64,000 bases of DNA from Trema orientale (GCA_002914845.1 JXTC01000176.1:271368-335367); one strand, 5' to 3'. Positions 1 to 12,980 are shown, numbered from the stretch's first letter. Numbers and translations are program-made. The notes: generated from the letters alone by a model not told the origin.

Positions 1-800
1 CGATTACCCGGAGGGTCGGGAACTAATTCCGAGCATTGCAAAATGTCAACTTTTCACCGGAGCTTTAATTCCGCTAACGGACCCCTTCACCGAATTCTTA
101 GTACCCAAAATAGCTAGGTTAGACATGTAACTTGTTTAATTCGGATCCGGGTCCACACCAGACTGGTGGCACGTAAAACGAGATAAAATCTCAACCGTCC
201 GATCGTGATTTTCATGCCGATCACCAAACAAGACAATATATATATATCAAACTTCTCTATTTTTCGAGTACATTCCAAAAATGAGGTCAAAAACACAATC
301 CAACGGCCGGATTAAAAAGATCAAGCTTAAACTCAAAATATCTGAAAATGGCAAATTTTGATTCGGACAGTATGGGGTCGAGATATATATACTTTGACGA
401 TCCTTGCGACGATACAAATCCAACGGGACCAGTTTGGAGTCAAATGGTGGCCGGAATCTTCGCCGGTGGCCAAAAATCTGAAATGGGTCAAAACGGTATT
501 TATGGGTTTTTCCGGTGATCTAGTGGCCAGCGGCAGCTGCTGGTGACCGGTGGAGGTACGCGGCAGCTCGGTGAGTCGACGCCGGTCGGTGGGCGGCCTG
601 GATGGTGGCTGGGCGGCAGTCAGTTACGGCTCCCCCTTTCTTCAGCCGTGAGCGAGAAATAGAGAGAGAGAAAGATAGAGAGATCGGGGGGGAGGGGGGG
701 ACGAGAGGGAGAGAGAGAAATATATACATGTATATATTTAATTTTTTTTTTAAAATCTGGTCAAAGACCAAAATGCCCCTTAGAAAACTGAGTTTTTACA
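1..800 (-). repeat. 3' LTR of the gypsy element, truncated by window start
   Basis: Base 1 aligns with base 6910 of the right LTR and similarity continues to the terminal TTTTTACA at 793-800, whose complement is the expected TGT start. It carries about 225 bp (roughly 513-737, GC-rich then GA-rich) absent from the right LTR, where a single N at 7436 sits at the matching point. The missing piece may therefore be an assembly loss rather than a true deletion. Confidence 0.9.
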
Positions 801-813
801 TTCTTCCATCCTT
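801..813 (-). other. Polypurine tract of the gypsy element
   Basis: The complement reads AAGGATGGAAGAA and abuts the inner edge of the 3' LTR, the position expected for the plus-strand primer in reverse transcription. Confidence 0.6.
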
Positions 814-1030
814 ATAGGAATTTCACCCCGAAATTCAAAGCACAAGTCAGGGTTTACATCATAGTACAACTTCTAACTGAAAGTTAAACAAATGTTACTT
901 CCACCACCATTCCCAATCTTATCATCCTTAGAATATCTAACCATTTTATGCTACTTTAATCAACAAAAAAGGGGGAAAAAAAGAACAGCTCTAAATCAAT
1001 AACATGTAAGTGATCAAATAATGAAATCAN

Positions 1031-4000
1031 TCAACTGTCTAGCCAATAAGCGAACAGGCTGCTCTTCATAGGACACATCTTCTTGGATCGGTACGTGCAC
1101 GTACTGGATAACATGAGATGAGTCCTGCGTGTACTTCTTCAATATCGACACGTGGAACACATTATGCACGTGACCCAACTGTTCAGGTAGATTCAAGCGG
1201 TATGCCACTGGTCTAATTCTCTCAGTGATCTCAAAAGGACCGATATACCTTAGAGCAAGCTTACCCTTAACTCTGAATCTTGTAACACCTCACCTTGGAG
1301 TCACTTTCAAAAACATGGAATCACCAGTATCGAACTCTACCTCACGTCTCTTAGGGTCAACATAACTCTTCTGGCGACACTGGACTTCCTTGAGTCTTTC
1401 TTAGATATCCTTGGTCTTCTCAGTAGTCTCCTTAATCAATTCAGGTCCAAGAGTAACATGCTCTTCTGGTTCTGCCCAACACAAAGGCGATCTACACAGC
1501 CTCCCATACAGCACTTTATATGGAGCCATACCCATACTGGTCTATTAACTGTTATTATAAGCAAATTCCATTAAAGGAAGGTGATCATCCTAGTTCCCAC
1601 CAAAGTCCAGTATGCAACAACGTAGCATGTCCTCAAGAATCTGAATAGTCCTTTCAGACTGACCATCTGTCTCAGGATGATGAGCTATACTAATATCTAA
1701 CTGCGTACTAAACGCTTTCTACAAGGCTCTCTAAAACTTGGAAGTAAACCTTGGATCTCTGTCAGAAATTATGCTTGAAGGCACACCATACAAGCATATG
1801 ATGTTCTGCATATATAGTTTACTGAGCTTAATGAGAGAGTAGTCAATCCGGATCGTTATAAAATGAGCACTCTTCGTCAACTGATCGACTATCACTCAAA
1901 TTGCATCGTTCTTCCTCAAGGTCTTTGGTAAACTGGTCACAAAGTCTATCGTAATCTTGTCCCACTTCCACTCCAGAATAGGTAACGGCTGAAGTAATCC
2001 AGCTGGTCTCTAGTGTTTAGCCTCGACTTGCTGACAAGTCAAACACTTAGCCACAAAAGTAACCACATTCTTCTTCATACCTTTCCACCAATACTGCTGT
2101 TTCAAGTTCCGGTACATCTTGGTACTACCCAGATGTACTGCGAATCTTGATTTGTGAGCCTCAGTTAGAATAGTTTCTCGAAGATTAGGGTCATTAGCTA
2201 CAGCCAACTTCCCATTAAAGAGCAAGAACCCTTCTCTGTTAGTACTCCAACCATCTAACTGTTCACCATTCTGAAGCCGGTTCTAGGTTGTTCTCAACTC
2301 CCTGTCTTACCACTGACTCTGCTGGACAGTCTGGAGAAGAGATAGTGAAATCACAATGTTGCTTAGGCAAGTAACTCCTTCATTCTCGAAATACTGCAAG
2401 TTATAATCACCAATCGCAACTGAGTTCTTCCAATCTTCAAATACTAGTGCAGCTAGTACACCATGAGGCTTCCTACTCAGTATATCGGCTACAACGTTGG
2501 CCTTACTAGGATGATACTATAGGTCGAAGTCATAATCCTCCATATATTCAACCCATCTTCGTTGTCTCAAATTCAGATCCTTCTGGGTGAAGAGATACTT
2601 CAAACTCTTATGATCGAAGAATATGTCGAACTTCATACCATACAAGTAACATCTCCAAATCTTTAGTGCAAAGATCACTGCAGCAAGTTCCAGATAATGG
2701 GTGGGATAGTTCCTCTCATGTGGCTTCAATTGACGAGAAGCATAAGCCACAACTCGACCATTCTGCATCAAGACACATCCCAAACCCGTCTTCGAAGCAT
2801 CGGTATACACTATATAAGACTCGTTACTGTCAGGAACAGTAAGAACAGGTGCAATGGTTAAACTCTGCTTCAACCTGACAAAAGCTTCTTCACTTTCGTG
2901 ATCCCAAACAAACTTGACGTCCTTCCTAGTTAACTTGGTCAAAGGCAAAGCAATTCTTGAGAAATCTTGCACAAAACGACGGTAGTAGCCTGCCAAATCA
3001 AGGAAACTACACACCTCTGTCACATTTCTCGGTCTTTCCTACTCCAGAACGGCTTCTATCTTAGCGGGATCGACTGAAATACCCTCGTGAGAAATCACAT
3101 GACCCAAGAACTTCACTTCTGACATCCAAAAGTCACACTTCGATTTCTTAGTGTGCAACTGATGATCTCTCAAGGTCTTGAGTACTATCCCCAGATGTTC
3201 AGCATGCTCTTTTTGAGTCTTGGAATACACCAGGATGTCGCCGATGAACACAAGTACGAAACGATGCAAAAATGGCCTAAAAATCCGATTCACGAGATCC
3301 GTAAAGGCTGAAGGTGCATTCGTCAAACTAAATCGCATTACCAAAAACTCAAAGTGACCATATCGAGTTCTGAATGCTGTCTTAAGTATATCATCTTCTC
3401 TTATCTTCAACTGATGATAACCAGATCTCAAATCAATCTTAGAGAAGAATCTTGAACTATCGAGTTGATCAAACAACTCATCTATCCTTGGCAAAGGATA
3501 CCTGTTCTTCACCGTTAGCTGATTCAACTTCTTGTAGTCTACACAAAGTCTTAATGAACCATCAGCTTTCTTTGCAAACAAAACAGGAGCACCCCAAGGA
3601 GAAGTGCTACTGCGAATAAAGCCCTTGGAAAGCAGGTCATCTAACTGTTCTCTTAGTTCTTCCATCTCAGCAGGTGCCATGCGATAGGCTAGAATAGAAA
3701 CTAGCTGAGCTCCAGGAACTTGTTTAATATAGAACTCGATCTCCCTATCAGGTGGTAACCCCGGTAAGTCTTGATGAAACACCTCTGAAAACTCACACGC
3801 CACCGGAATCCATAGGTCTTGATCGTCTATCTTTTCCTCACCATCAATGGCAAACAAGTTCCCATAACACTCGAGTTTCTTTCTTCCACCCAAGCATGCT
3901 TTCAGAACAGGACTAGACTCTAACGGACTCATTCTAGCTTGATAGACAATGGGATATCTATCACTAGGAAAAAGAGTCACTCGCTTCGTATGACAATCCA

Positions 4001-4364
4001 CAACGGCTCGATATTTCGACAACCAATCTATACCGAGTATCACGTCATACTGTCCCATCGGCAACACAATCAAATCAGCAATCAACTTTCTATCACCAAC
4101 CACAATCTGACAAGACTTACACATATTAGATATATCGACTATTCCTCCCATAGGTATACCCAATGTCAATACATAATACAAATCAGAAAATTCCAACCCC
4201 AATAGTTGAGCAAACAACAAGGATATGAATGAATGGGATGCACTAGTATCAAACAAAACATGTGCCCAAGAGTCTGAAATAAGGATCATACTGTCAACAA
4301 TACCTCGGCCGGTGCGATCCTGAGTGTCGTCGGCTCTACTAAGAGTATAGGCTTGGTCAATCAC
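1031..4364 (-). pseudogene. gypsy pol pseudogene (protease, RT, RNase H, integrase)
   Basis: From right to left: an aspartic protease site with DTSA instead of DTGA (4239-4250); reverse transcriptase with the [12 protein letters not shown] and [12 protein letters not shown] blocks but FIGD in place of the catalytic FxDD (3237-3248); a TAG replacing Trp at about 3039; RNase H with YTDAS and DHKSLKY blocks (2517-3023); integrase HHCC zinc finger (2010-2225), then a TAG; an integrase core interrupted by several stops (about 1500-2010); and the integrase C-terminal block (1031-1208). Translation is lost at the N at 1030, just before a chromodomain would be expected. The loss of a catalytic Asp makes RT inactivity very likely. 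Confidence 0.9.
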
Positions 4365-5516
4365 CTTTCCTTTCCCTTTGTTGCCTCTATCCTGATCAGG
4401 ACGGCTGCTGCTAGATCCAGGACCACTACTGCCATAACCACGCCCACTCTGACTCCCTGAGGACTGAAGAGTCTGAAAGTTCTGAGTGTAACCCTGAGGG
4501 CGGTACTGATGCTGATAAGGCTGAGGGGAAGTAAAAATCTGCGAAGTATCCTGGAACTGTTGCAGCCTTGCCTGAGTGTTCTGATAAGGAACAGAACCTG
4601 ACTGGCTCCTCTGCGGTCCTCCTTGAAAAAGAGGAGATTTCTGCAGATGGGTAGGACACTCCTTCTTCTAGTGACCTTGCTGGCCATAAATAAAACATCC
4701 TCCATAAGGACTACCTCTGCCACCCCCTGAAAAACTACTGATGTTAGAGCTCCCACTGTTCGGAGTATCCTGGGCTGACTACTGCCCCTGATTCCTTCTA
4801 GTGGCTTTCCTGTCATTACCTCTCCACTGGTTCCTCCTGGAATCAAATCCCTCTTCGATGGCTTCTGCCCACTGGCCAGCTACTGCAATCTCAGGGAGAG
4901 TATGGAAAGTCTGAGTGCTAATCCTGTTGTTCCTATTCAGACGATTCCTGAATTTGGCAACTCAGGACTTTTCACTCGTACCTGGGTCAAGAGCAACACT
5001 TGCCAACTCAGTGAACTCAATCAGGTACTCATTCACTGTTCTGTTACCTTGGACCAAAGTCTCAAACCGATTCATAATCTCATCCTGTTGATCCTCATTG
5101 GCATACTGAGCCCTGAAAATCTACTCAAAGTCTTCCCAAGTCAGACCCACAATATTCTGCATTCGCTTCACAGTCTCCCACTAACGAATGGCACTCTCCG
5201 TCAAACGGGTAACAGCAAAGATTACCCAAAACTCCACCAGAGTACCAAGGGACCAAAAATGCCTCTCCATCTCTTGCAACTAAGCAATTGCTGTGAGAGG
5301 ATCTGGTCTGCCATCAAACTGCCTTGGCTGGAGGCGTATAAATCGCTGGAGGTAATCTGACTGATCCAGCTGAGGTGCCCTCGGAGCAGGAGGCTGATAG
5401 TCTGGATTGCTCATCTGGACAAACACCTGATACATTGCATCGATCAGATGAGAGAGATCCGGACGTTGAGGAGGTTCGGCACCCGCGCGGTGCCTCGGAA
5501 CTCTTCTAGGAGGCAT
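4365..5516 (-). pseudogene. gypsy gag pseudogene
   Basis: The probable start is the ATG at 5514-5516, giving MPPRR at the N-terminus as in many plant gypsy gags. A retrotransposon gag region follows (VQGNRTVNEY-type block near 5030-5060), interrupted by stops in the first third. The CCHC zinc knuckle lies at 4656-4697: the second Cys is Tyr (TAT) at 4686-4688, and a TAG replaces the residue after the His at 4668-4670. A Gln/Ser/Tyr-rich linker leads into the protease. Each named change fits a C-to-T or G-to-A transition. Confidence 0.85.
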
Positions 5517-5630
5517 CCTTATAAGTCTGAAACAATATGCTAAACTGTTAATGAGATAATGATGCATGCTTGTTATAAAAACAACTTCAATCTAGTTTAA
5601 TGGTGATATGTACGAGCTGTTAAACACAAA

Positions 5631-5643
5631 GCTCTGATACTAC
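5631..5643 (-). other. Primer binding site (initiator tRNA-Met type)
   Basis: The complement reads GTATCAGAGC, the core of the plant iMet primer site, seven bases inside the right LTR. One or two bases at its LTR-proximal end differ from the usual TGG start. Confidence 0.8.
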
Positions 5644-5649
5644 AATTTC

Positions 5650-7493
5650 TGTCACGACCCAAAACCCGGGCCAGTAGAAGAATAGAAATTTCACAAAGAT
5701 GGAAAATTCCTTGATTTATTTGAAAAATGTCTAAAAAGTTTTAATTTTGTAAACAGTCTATTAAAATAAAATATTTGGAATTTCATCCTGTGAACCTCTC
5801 CCACAGTTCGTATATACCATTAAACATAGACCGAATAATAATTAGAAAATATAAAATCAAATATAAGTCCAAGCATTATCATCATCCACAACAATAAATT
5901 AAATCCCAGAATGGCATACATAAGTCCACAGACAAATTAGAAAGTAGTAATCTTAGTTTAATGCTAATACAAAATTCCAAATAGTCCAAACACCAAAACA
6001 GTAGACTTCTAGCATTACCAAGAAATGAACTACAGTCAAGATGGCCTCTTACTCCTCTTGATCAGCAAGGTCACACTGAACACCACCTGAGGAGGAAGGT
6101 AGGGGGGGTGAGCATAAAATGCCCAGTAGGAAAACAATTACCTCGATCGAAAATATTTTGGTGATGGAAAATTCCTGCATAGTTAGTTCAAATCTAAAAC
6201 ATACACACCCATATATATAATCCAAACCGAAAAACCCATATATAAAACAGTGTAATTAAAACTATCAATCCATCTGCACATGACACAAATCAACCTGTAC
6301 CCATGAACTCACATCCTCTCATCTATGGAAAACTAGGATGATGACACTAAGTGTGCCTAACAGCCTGCCTTACATCTAAGCCCATACCCGGAGGGGACAC
6401 CCATATGTCGCCTACCAAACTTGGAGGGGCAACTGAATTGTCTACGCCTGCCAAATGGGGAAATAATTAGAAGAAAAAATCTCGCGCGGGTTTACGGACT
6501 CTTCACCGACGGTGGGGCATGCAGCGCCATACTGTAAACCCATGATACTAACACGGTGCTCATGTATGATCCTATGACACGTGCATTACAGAACTGAAGT
6601 GTAAAAACTATTGTACTCTAGTTTTTTAATAAAACATACATAATAGGATTTTACAGAAAAACGGGCAGCATAACGGCCCTATTTTGATATACCCAAAATA
6701 ACCTGCACATAGTAAATTCCCATAGCCGTACAATATATATCATACAACCAGATTCTATCACATATAGTTCAAATAATTAAAAACACACTTGTTCTCATAT
6801 GTTGCAGAAAATAAGTTTTAACTCAAAAACAGTATAAAACAAAGGTAACTGAACCCCTACCTCACCGGAATAGTGATACTATACTATTGAGTCCTCGAGG
6901 TGTCGTTGACGATTACCCGGAGGGTCGGGAACCAATTCCGAGCCCTCGATCGTCCTATTGCAAAAAGTCAACTTCTCACCGGAGCTTCAATTCTACTAAC
7001 GGACCTCTTCACTGAATTCCTAGCATCCAAAATAGTAGGTTAGATATATAACTTGTCTAATTCGGGTCCGGGTCCACACCGGACCGGTGGCACGCAAAAC
7101 GAGACAAAATCTCGACTGTCCGATCGCGATTTTTGTGCTGATCACCAAACAACACAATATATATATATCAAACTTCTCCATTTTCTGAGTACATTTAAAA
7201 AATGAGGTCAAAAACACAATCCAACGGCTGGATTAAAAAGATCAAGCTTAAACTCAAAATACCCAAAAATAGCAAATTTTGATTCGGACAGTATGGGGTC
7301 GAGATATATATACCTTGACGATCCTTGCGACGATACGAATTCGACGGGACCAGTTTGGAGTCAAATGGTGGCCGGAATCTTCGCCGGCGGCCAAAAATCC
7401 GAAATGGGTCAAAACGGCATTTATGGCTTTTTCTGNATTTTTTTTTAATCTGGTCAAAGACCAAAATACCCTTTAGAAAACTGGTTTTTTACA
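5650..7493 (-). repeat. 5' LTR of the gypsy element
   Basis: About 1844 bp, bounded by TG (5650) and CA (7493) on the plus strand; the TGTCACGACCC end is next to the primer site. A single N at 7436 lies where the left LTR has about 225 extra bases. The part shared with the left LTR begins at 6910. The flank after 7493 (GCATA) is the probable target duplication, but its partner lies outside the window. Confidence 0.9.
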
Positions 7494-8285
7494 GCATAAA
7501 TATGGGCTCTGAATGAAATTTTTCTTAGAAATAATGATGGGCTGACAAAGTTGGGAATTGAAAGGACAAATTTAGGTTCAATAATAAGAAGATTTCATGT
7601 TGGACTAGGCTCGACTTGATCGCCGTGGATGGAGAAGAAGAAAAGGGCTGGATAATTTAAGAGGGAAAAGGCTCACAGGTTTGGGCAATCTAGGGTTTTG
7701 GGGTTTTTTTTTTTTTTTATGTGTACCGATATATTAGTTCCCTAGAAATGACATCTTGGTACATTGAGTCTGGGCACGAGCATTAATATTAATTTATTGT
7801 ATCAAGACCGATGATTAGGGAATTGGTATCCAAGTACATATATGGTGCATGTATATAAAGTTTTAGGATCATATGCCTAGTTTATATTTTGACCCATGAA
7901 CTTCAAAATGTTCCTAACTTGGTGTCCAAGATTTTCATTTGTTTCATTTTATCCTTCTTGTTACCTCACTATCAATTATAGATAAAAAATGACAGGAGTT
8001 GGTCACACGAGACACTGAATAAGGATAAATTGGTCTTTAGGCAACCTCTGCTTCTATATCTTCCTTAGATTTAGTCTCACTCCTATAATACTATTCGTTT
8101 GACAAACCAATATCAACATCTTCAATTATCTTTTGGAACATTCTTTTACAAGAGTATGACCAATAGCAACAAACTCAACCACGCAATCTAGAAAAAGATC
8201 AAAAATAAAATTATCATCACTATGTTCATAATAAAAGTAATTATACACTTTATCATTGATGTTAACATCGATCCATTTTTTCATC
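7494..8285. other. Unassigned intergenic stretch
   Basis: No convincing coding frame, RNA gene or terminal repeat is visible. A T-run lies at about 7707-7720. The DNA has more balanced composition near 7590-7700, which could be a gene relic, but no family is recognised. Confidence 0.4.
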
Positions 8286-8548
8286 CACTATAGGAAATTG
8301 ATTATATTGCGATGATATCTATAGCAATAACTTGTTATCGTTGCTATAGAGTGATAATATTGTGACGACGTATGATGTGTCATCATAATAATTTTGCAAA
8401 ATTTTTGGCGTAGAAATGAAGCGGAAAAAAAGAAGTGTTGGTAAGCTATTTCATGCGACGAAATTATCATCGCAATTACTAAAGTCGTTGCAATAAACTT
8501 TGGAAATGTTAGCCCGCGAAAATACCCTGCTAAAATTTTTCGGTAGTG
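8286..8548. mobile_element. Small CACTA-type element or CACTA terminus pair
   Basis: The left end reads CACTATAGGAAATT and the right end AATTTTTCGGTAGTG, an imperfect CACTA terminal inverted repeat 263 bp apart. The interior carries short subterminal motifs in both orientations (GCGATGA, GCGACGA, TCATCGCA), as in En/Spm elements. Flanking triplets are ATC and AGC, so a 3-bp duplication is not exact. It may be a CACTA MITE or the collapsed ends of the larger element to its right. Confidence 0.6.
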
Positions 8549-8595
8549 AGCAGTATATGCTCTATTGCGATGAGCCTGTAGCAGCTGACAGTTTT

Positions 8596-11060
8596 ATCCT
8601 TTTGGCAACATAAGTCTTTCATGTAGCACGTGGCGGTGATATTGACAACTTACAATTTGCCTCCATAGCTTTGTATGAAAAGTTCATACTTTATGTTGAC
8701 CTTGTTGATTCCTAGGTCAAAACCGCCAGGTAAAGACATTGATGTCTTTTTATGCCTAATAACAGACAAGTTAAAGGAGTTATGGGTAACAAGGGTAAAG
8801 ACTCGTGATGCAAATACTAATAGTATTCTCAGGATACACGTAGTATTATTATGGACTATTAATGACTTTCTTGGACGTAATAGTCTGTCTAGATGGAGCA
8901 GCCAAGGGTACGTAGCTTGCCCAACTTGCAATGCTGACACTGCTTCAATGTGTGTTCTGGGCAAAGAAGTGTACACTAGTGATAGACATTTTCTCCCTAC
9001 CAATCATTTTTTTAAGAAAAACAAGGATTTTGATGGCAAATTTGAGAAAAGAATGCCACCTCGTCGATTAACTAGGGAAGACATATTGCGACAATTGAGT
9101 CAATTAAAAGATCAGATTCTTGGTAAACATCCGAATTTTGTGGGTACAAAATGAAAGCGTGGAGAAGAAGAATTAAATTGGAAAAAGAAAAGTATTTTTC
9201 TCGAGCTCAATTATTGGCCGTCAATACAACTTAAACATAATCTCGATGTCATACATATAGAGAAGAATATGTATGATAGTTTACTCGGCACAATATTAGG
9301 GATGAGAATAAAATGAAAGGCACAGACAATGCTAGGCGTGATCTGGCTAATTTTAAAATAATTGCACCTCTATAAAGATGGTAACAAATTAATGAAACTA
9401 CCTGCAGTGTACATTTTAGTAATTCCAGATCGACATCGTTTCTATCAGTTTGTTAAATCTGTGAAGTTTTCTGATGGTTTTGCATCTAACCTAAGGAAGA
9501 ATGTAACAGATAAGGATAATAAGATCATTGGTCTTAAGTCTCACGACTGTCATGTGATAATACAACGTTTGTTATTAGTAAGAAGTCGAGTGTTTTTGAA
9601 GAAATATATCACAACGACTGTAATAGAGCTCTGCAAGTTTTTTCAACAGATATGTGCTAGAACTCTGAAGGTGACAAACATGGGAAAAGCTCAAGATCAC
9701 ATTGTGCTAATTCTATGCAAACTTGAGAAGATATTTCCTCCAGCCTTTTTTGAAATAATGATTTACTTGGTACTCCATGTACCCGAAGAAGCTATACTTA
9801 GAGGTTCTATTTATATGAGATGGATGTATCCATTTGAGGGATATCTGAAGAAGCTAAGGGAATACGTAAGAAACTGAGCACATCAATAGGGTTCCATAGC
9901 TGAAGGATATATTGTTGATGAAGAGTTGATATTTTGCTCTATGTATTTCTAAGGTGTTGAGACGAGATTTAATAGACCGGAATGAAATGAGGACGTCACT
10001 AACAATCCTTCAAAAAAAGGTTTGTCTATGTTTCAGTCTCAATTTCATCCAATTGGGAAGAACAATTTAATATATCTTGATGCTCAAGAATGGAAGATGG
10101 CAAAATGGTATATATTAAATAACTACTATGAAATCCAAATTTATCTTGAGTAAGTTGATACGGTTTTTTAATTACATTTAGTAATATATGTAATTATTAA
10201 AATAATGATTCACTATATATCTTGTTCAGTGAATACATGAGAGAACTCCAAGCTACAAGACTTAGTAATCTCGATCAAATCAAAAGGGAAGAGTTTTCTG
10301 CATCGTTTTATAAAGAGGTGAAAATCTCAAATATTATTGTTATCTATCAATTATTTTCTACTGTGTTACCCAGTATGTTAATTTTAATTTCAAATGCCAG
10401 ATGTACCATATATGTAATAGTGGATCGCCTGAATCTACTAACGAGTTATTTGCTTTAGCAAATGGAGGTGTTTTTATTGTAAATTCGTACACAGAATGTC
10501 TTGTGATTGGTGTTAAGTTTTTATCATATAGCTGAGACAACAAATATAAAACTCAAAGCAGTGGTATTTCTGTATCAGGGACTACTGACACAACTTTCTA
10601 CGACCATTTACAAGAGATAATAGAATTATCTTATATAATTATTTAGTTGTATTGTTTAAGTGAAATGGTTTGACACAAATATTACTTAAAAAAAAGTTAA
10701 TACGAAAAAAAACATCACTAGTGCCTGCATCAAAGATGAGTGGTATAAAAATGACAAATTCATACTAGCCTTTCAGGTGAAACAAGTTTTTTATATCGAC
10801 GACCCTCTGAACGGTCCAAATTGGAAAGTTGATTGGGAATTTCACCATCTACATATGTGGGATATGTCAGATATCGAAACAACGGAGGAAGTTTTTTCCA
10901 TTGATAAGAGCTCCTCAAATTTTGTGCTCATAATCGATCTTGGAGGGTTCGATTTAACAAACTTCAGAATTAGTAATGATGTCTCCAATCTGTCTAACTT
11001 CCTACAAATGTTATATCAGAAGTACCAAAAATGGATGAATTTATTAATGATGATGAATTA
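8596..11060 (+). pseudogene. CACTA (En/Spm) TNP2-type transposase pseudogene
   Basis: The transposase_21 domain is clear at 8645-9154, with the PGKDIDVFL-like, LLWTINDFLGR, GYVACPTCNADT and PPRRLTREDILRQL blocks. It continues in other frames at 9155-9361 (NWKKKSIFLEL, HNLDVIHIEKN). A DUF4218 region follows at 9362-10150 (DGNKLMKLPAVY, VIELCKFFQQIC, YMRWMYPFEGYLKK). DUF4216-like parts lie at 10390-10630 and 10777-10900 (FYIDDPLNGPNWKV). AT-rich stretches near 10150-10230 may be introns. The N-terminal half is missing, and TAG replaces Trp just before LCMKSSYF near 8660. An acidic C-terminal tail ends near 11180. Confidence 0.88.
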
Positions 11061-11290
11061 GATGATGATACATTGGCAAAGTATATGGATGACGAAGAAA
11101 TAGAGGATGATGATGAGGTTGATGATAGTATTGATACTGATGAAAATGTCCTTTTTAGAGATAGTGATAATTTAAATGATTGATTGTACTTGTAATGCAT
11201 CATTTTTAATTCAATTAATGATAATACAATTCTGTGTTAGTCTTATAATATTATCTTTATGTTTTATATTATTTTTATCATTTATAGTCA

Positions 11291-12598
11291 TGTCTGCCCA
11301 TGTTGCGGCATATCATGGCAGAGATAGGGCCTCTAATCCTCCCCCAGACCTGACTAGGATTCCCACTCCATGTCAGTCAGGTACTTATAATTTTTATTTT
11401 CTATATTTATTTACAGTCCTTCCTTTATTTATTTATACTCCTTATATTTACATTTTTTTTTATTTGCAGCACCTCCACCTAAGTAATGTTCTACATTGCG
11501 TTCTAGTAATTTATTAATATTAGTTCAAGATAGAGGATCTCTTCACATCGAATTTTATATGAAGGATTCCACATTTTTTCCTGTCGACGTTAATGCTAAG
11601 TACTTTTGGAGGTGGATTTTGATCCTCGTTAGGCGGCACATCCCACCTTATTATCCGAGTTGGGATAGAGTGCCGATTGAAGATAAAGCCAAAATTCTCC
11701 CCCAGATTGAGATATTATATAAAATATTATTATTATTTCACTATTTTGTTATCAATCAATTATTTCTCGTATTCTAATTTTTTCTCTATTGCCACAACGA
11801 TATTTCCAACTCAATCTAAACAAGCTTGATCTTCCTCATTTAGACAGATTTCTTCTCGGCATCGATCGCATGGCAGCCGATTTGTATCGATGGTTTTAGA
11901 ATAGACTGCATACACGCTACAAAAAAAATGGGGGAGATTCTGATAACTATGATAGGGCATTACAGAATATTCCAACTGAACTTGATGCAGATACTTGGCA
12001 GAAATGCATTGAATATTTTTTAGATGGGAAGTTTACCGTAAGTGCAAATGAACTTAAGTAATTATGATATTTTGTTTCTATTACTATACTAATTATTTAT
12101 TTCAATTTACAGGCTCGATCCAAGATTAATACTAAAAACAGAAAGGAGTACAAATACCCAGGTTTGCATCGGTCTGCGAGTTTCACACAAAGAAGACAAG
12201 GAGATGTACCAATATTATTCCACTAACCTTTTAAAATTACCTTTTAATTTACTAATTGTTTTTTCTCTTTATTTCTTAGAGTTTGAGTATCATTGACAGT
12301 TTCCATTGCAATCATGCGTGGCAGTCAACTAAGAAGTGGGTGAACGACGTAGCATAGAAAGATTACGTAAGTGGTGACAAGTTTAATGTATAATTCTATC
12401 TTTTTTTTTTTATGAATTTACGTCATTTAATTATTTGTTAATTTTGTAGTCTAAGATGTCGCACCACACATATATAATCACAATCTAGTCATCAGCCACT
12501 AATGATTTTGAGGGGAATTCTATTCTGTCAGCATCGCCTGTTATTGATTAGGGACCTATAGCTGATGATGTCTTCGGTCCGGTCCTCGGCGTGGCCAT
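11291..12598 (+). pseudogene. Second CACTA ORF (plant En/Spm-associated protein), interrupted
   Basis: An ATG at 11291 starts an S/P-rich segment (MSAHVAAYHGRDRASNPPPD), with a likely donor near 11380 and acceptor near 11468. Further exon-like segments are 11520-11720 (IEFYMKDSTFFPVD; PPYYPSWDRVP), 11805-12045 (LPHLDRFLLGIDRMAADLY) and 12110-12360 (a segment ending KKWVNDVA). The pattern matches the second protein of plant CACTA elements. In-frame stops at about 11898 and 12355 show decay. The copia LTR begins at 12599 inside this frame, and no continuation appears beyond 19714. Confidence 0.7.
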
Positions 12599-12980
12599 TG
12601 TTGGAAAAATGAAACTGCCAGATCTGGTTTGGAACTGCCAAATTTATTTTGGAGTTACAAAATTTAATCTAGTATAGATTAAATTTGTTTANTTTGGGCA
12701 TTTTCTTTCAGTTCGCCGGAGTAGCGCTTGTGGTGCAACAAACGCCGCTCATCAACCGTTGTATCCTGGGAGACAGACGCCTAACGACCTCAAGCACCGA
12801 CTGAGAGGAGGCGAATCTGTTTTAAGGAGATTGTGTGAAACACAAGCCTCGGATCCTCATTGTCATTTGAGTGTTCTATTGCTTTGGTATAATTATTATT
12901 ATTTTGTTATTCTATTAAAATTTCAGTATTTTATTTGTTCTTATATATGTTATATATATATATATAATTTTTGACTAACA
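12599..12980 (+). repeat. Copia 5' LTR, internally collapsed at an N
   Basis: Starts TGTTGG and ends CTAACA. Bases 12599-12691 are seen only here; after the N at 12692 the sequence matches 19417-19714. The LTR middle that the 3' copy shows at 19293-19416, including a TATA-like box, is missing here. Confidence 0.85.

Larger units (their letters stand above)
1..7493 (-). mobile_element. Ty3/gypsy LTR retrotransposon, chromovirus-like, decayed
   Basis: Read on the minus strand the order is 5' LTR (right), tRNA-iMet-type primer site, gag, protease, reverse transcriptase, RNase H, integrase, polypurine tract and 3' LTR (left, truncated by the window edge). This domain order, with integrase last, defines Ty3/gypsy. 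The integrase C-terminal segment ending in a [17 protein letters not shown] block resembles chromoviruses of the Tekay/Del type; the clade call is inference. The two LTRs differ by roughly one base in ten over their first 120 shared bases by eye, so the insertion is old. All coding parts carry stops and the element cannot be autonomous. Confidence 0.93.

Noticed and set aside
520-817. Overlapping frames on both strands in GC- and GA-rich DNA
   Set aside because: Inside the gypsy LTR; the composition (GA repeats, CCGGCG-rich block) explains the open frames and no domain is visible.
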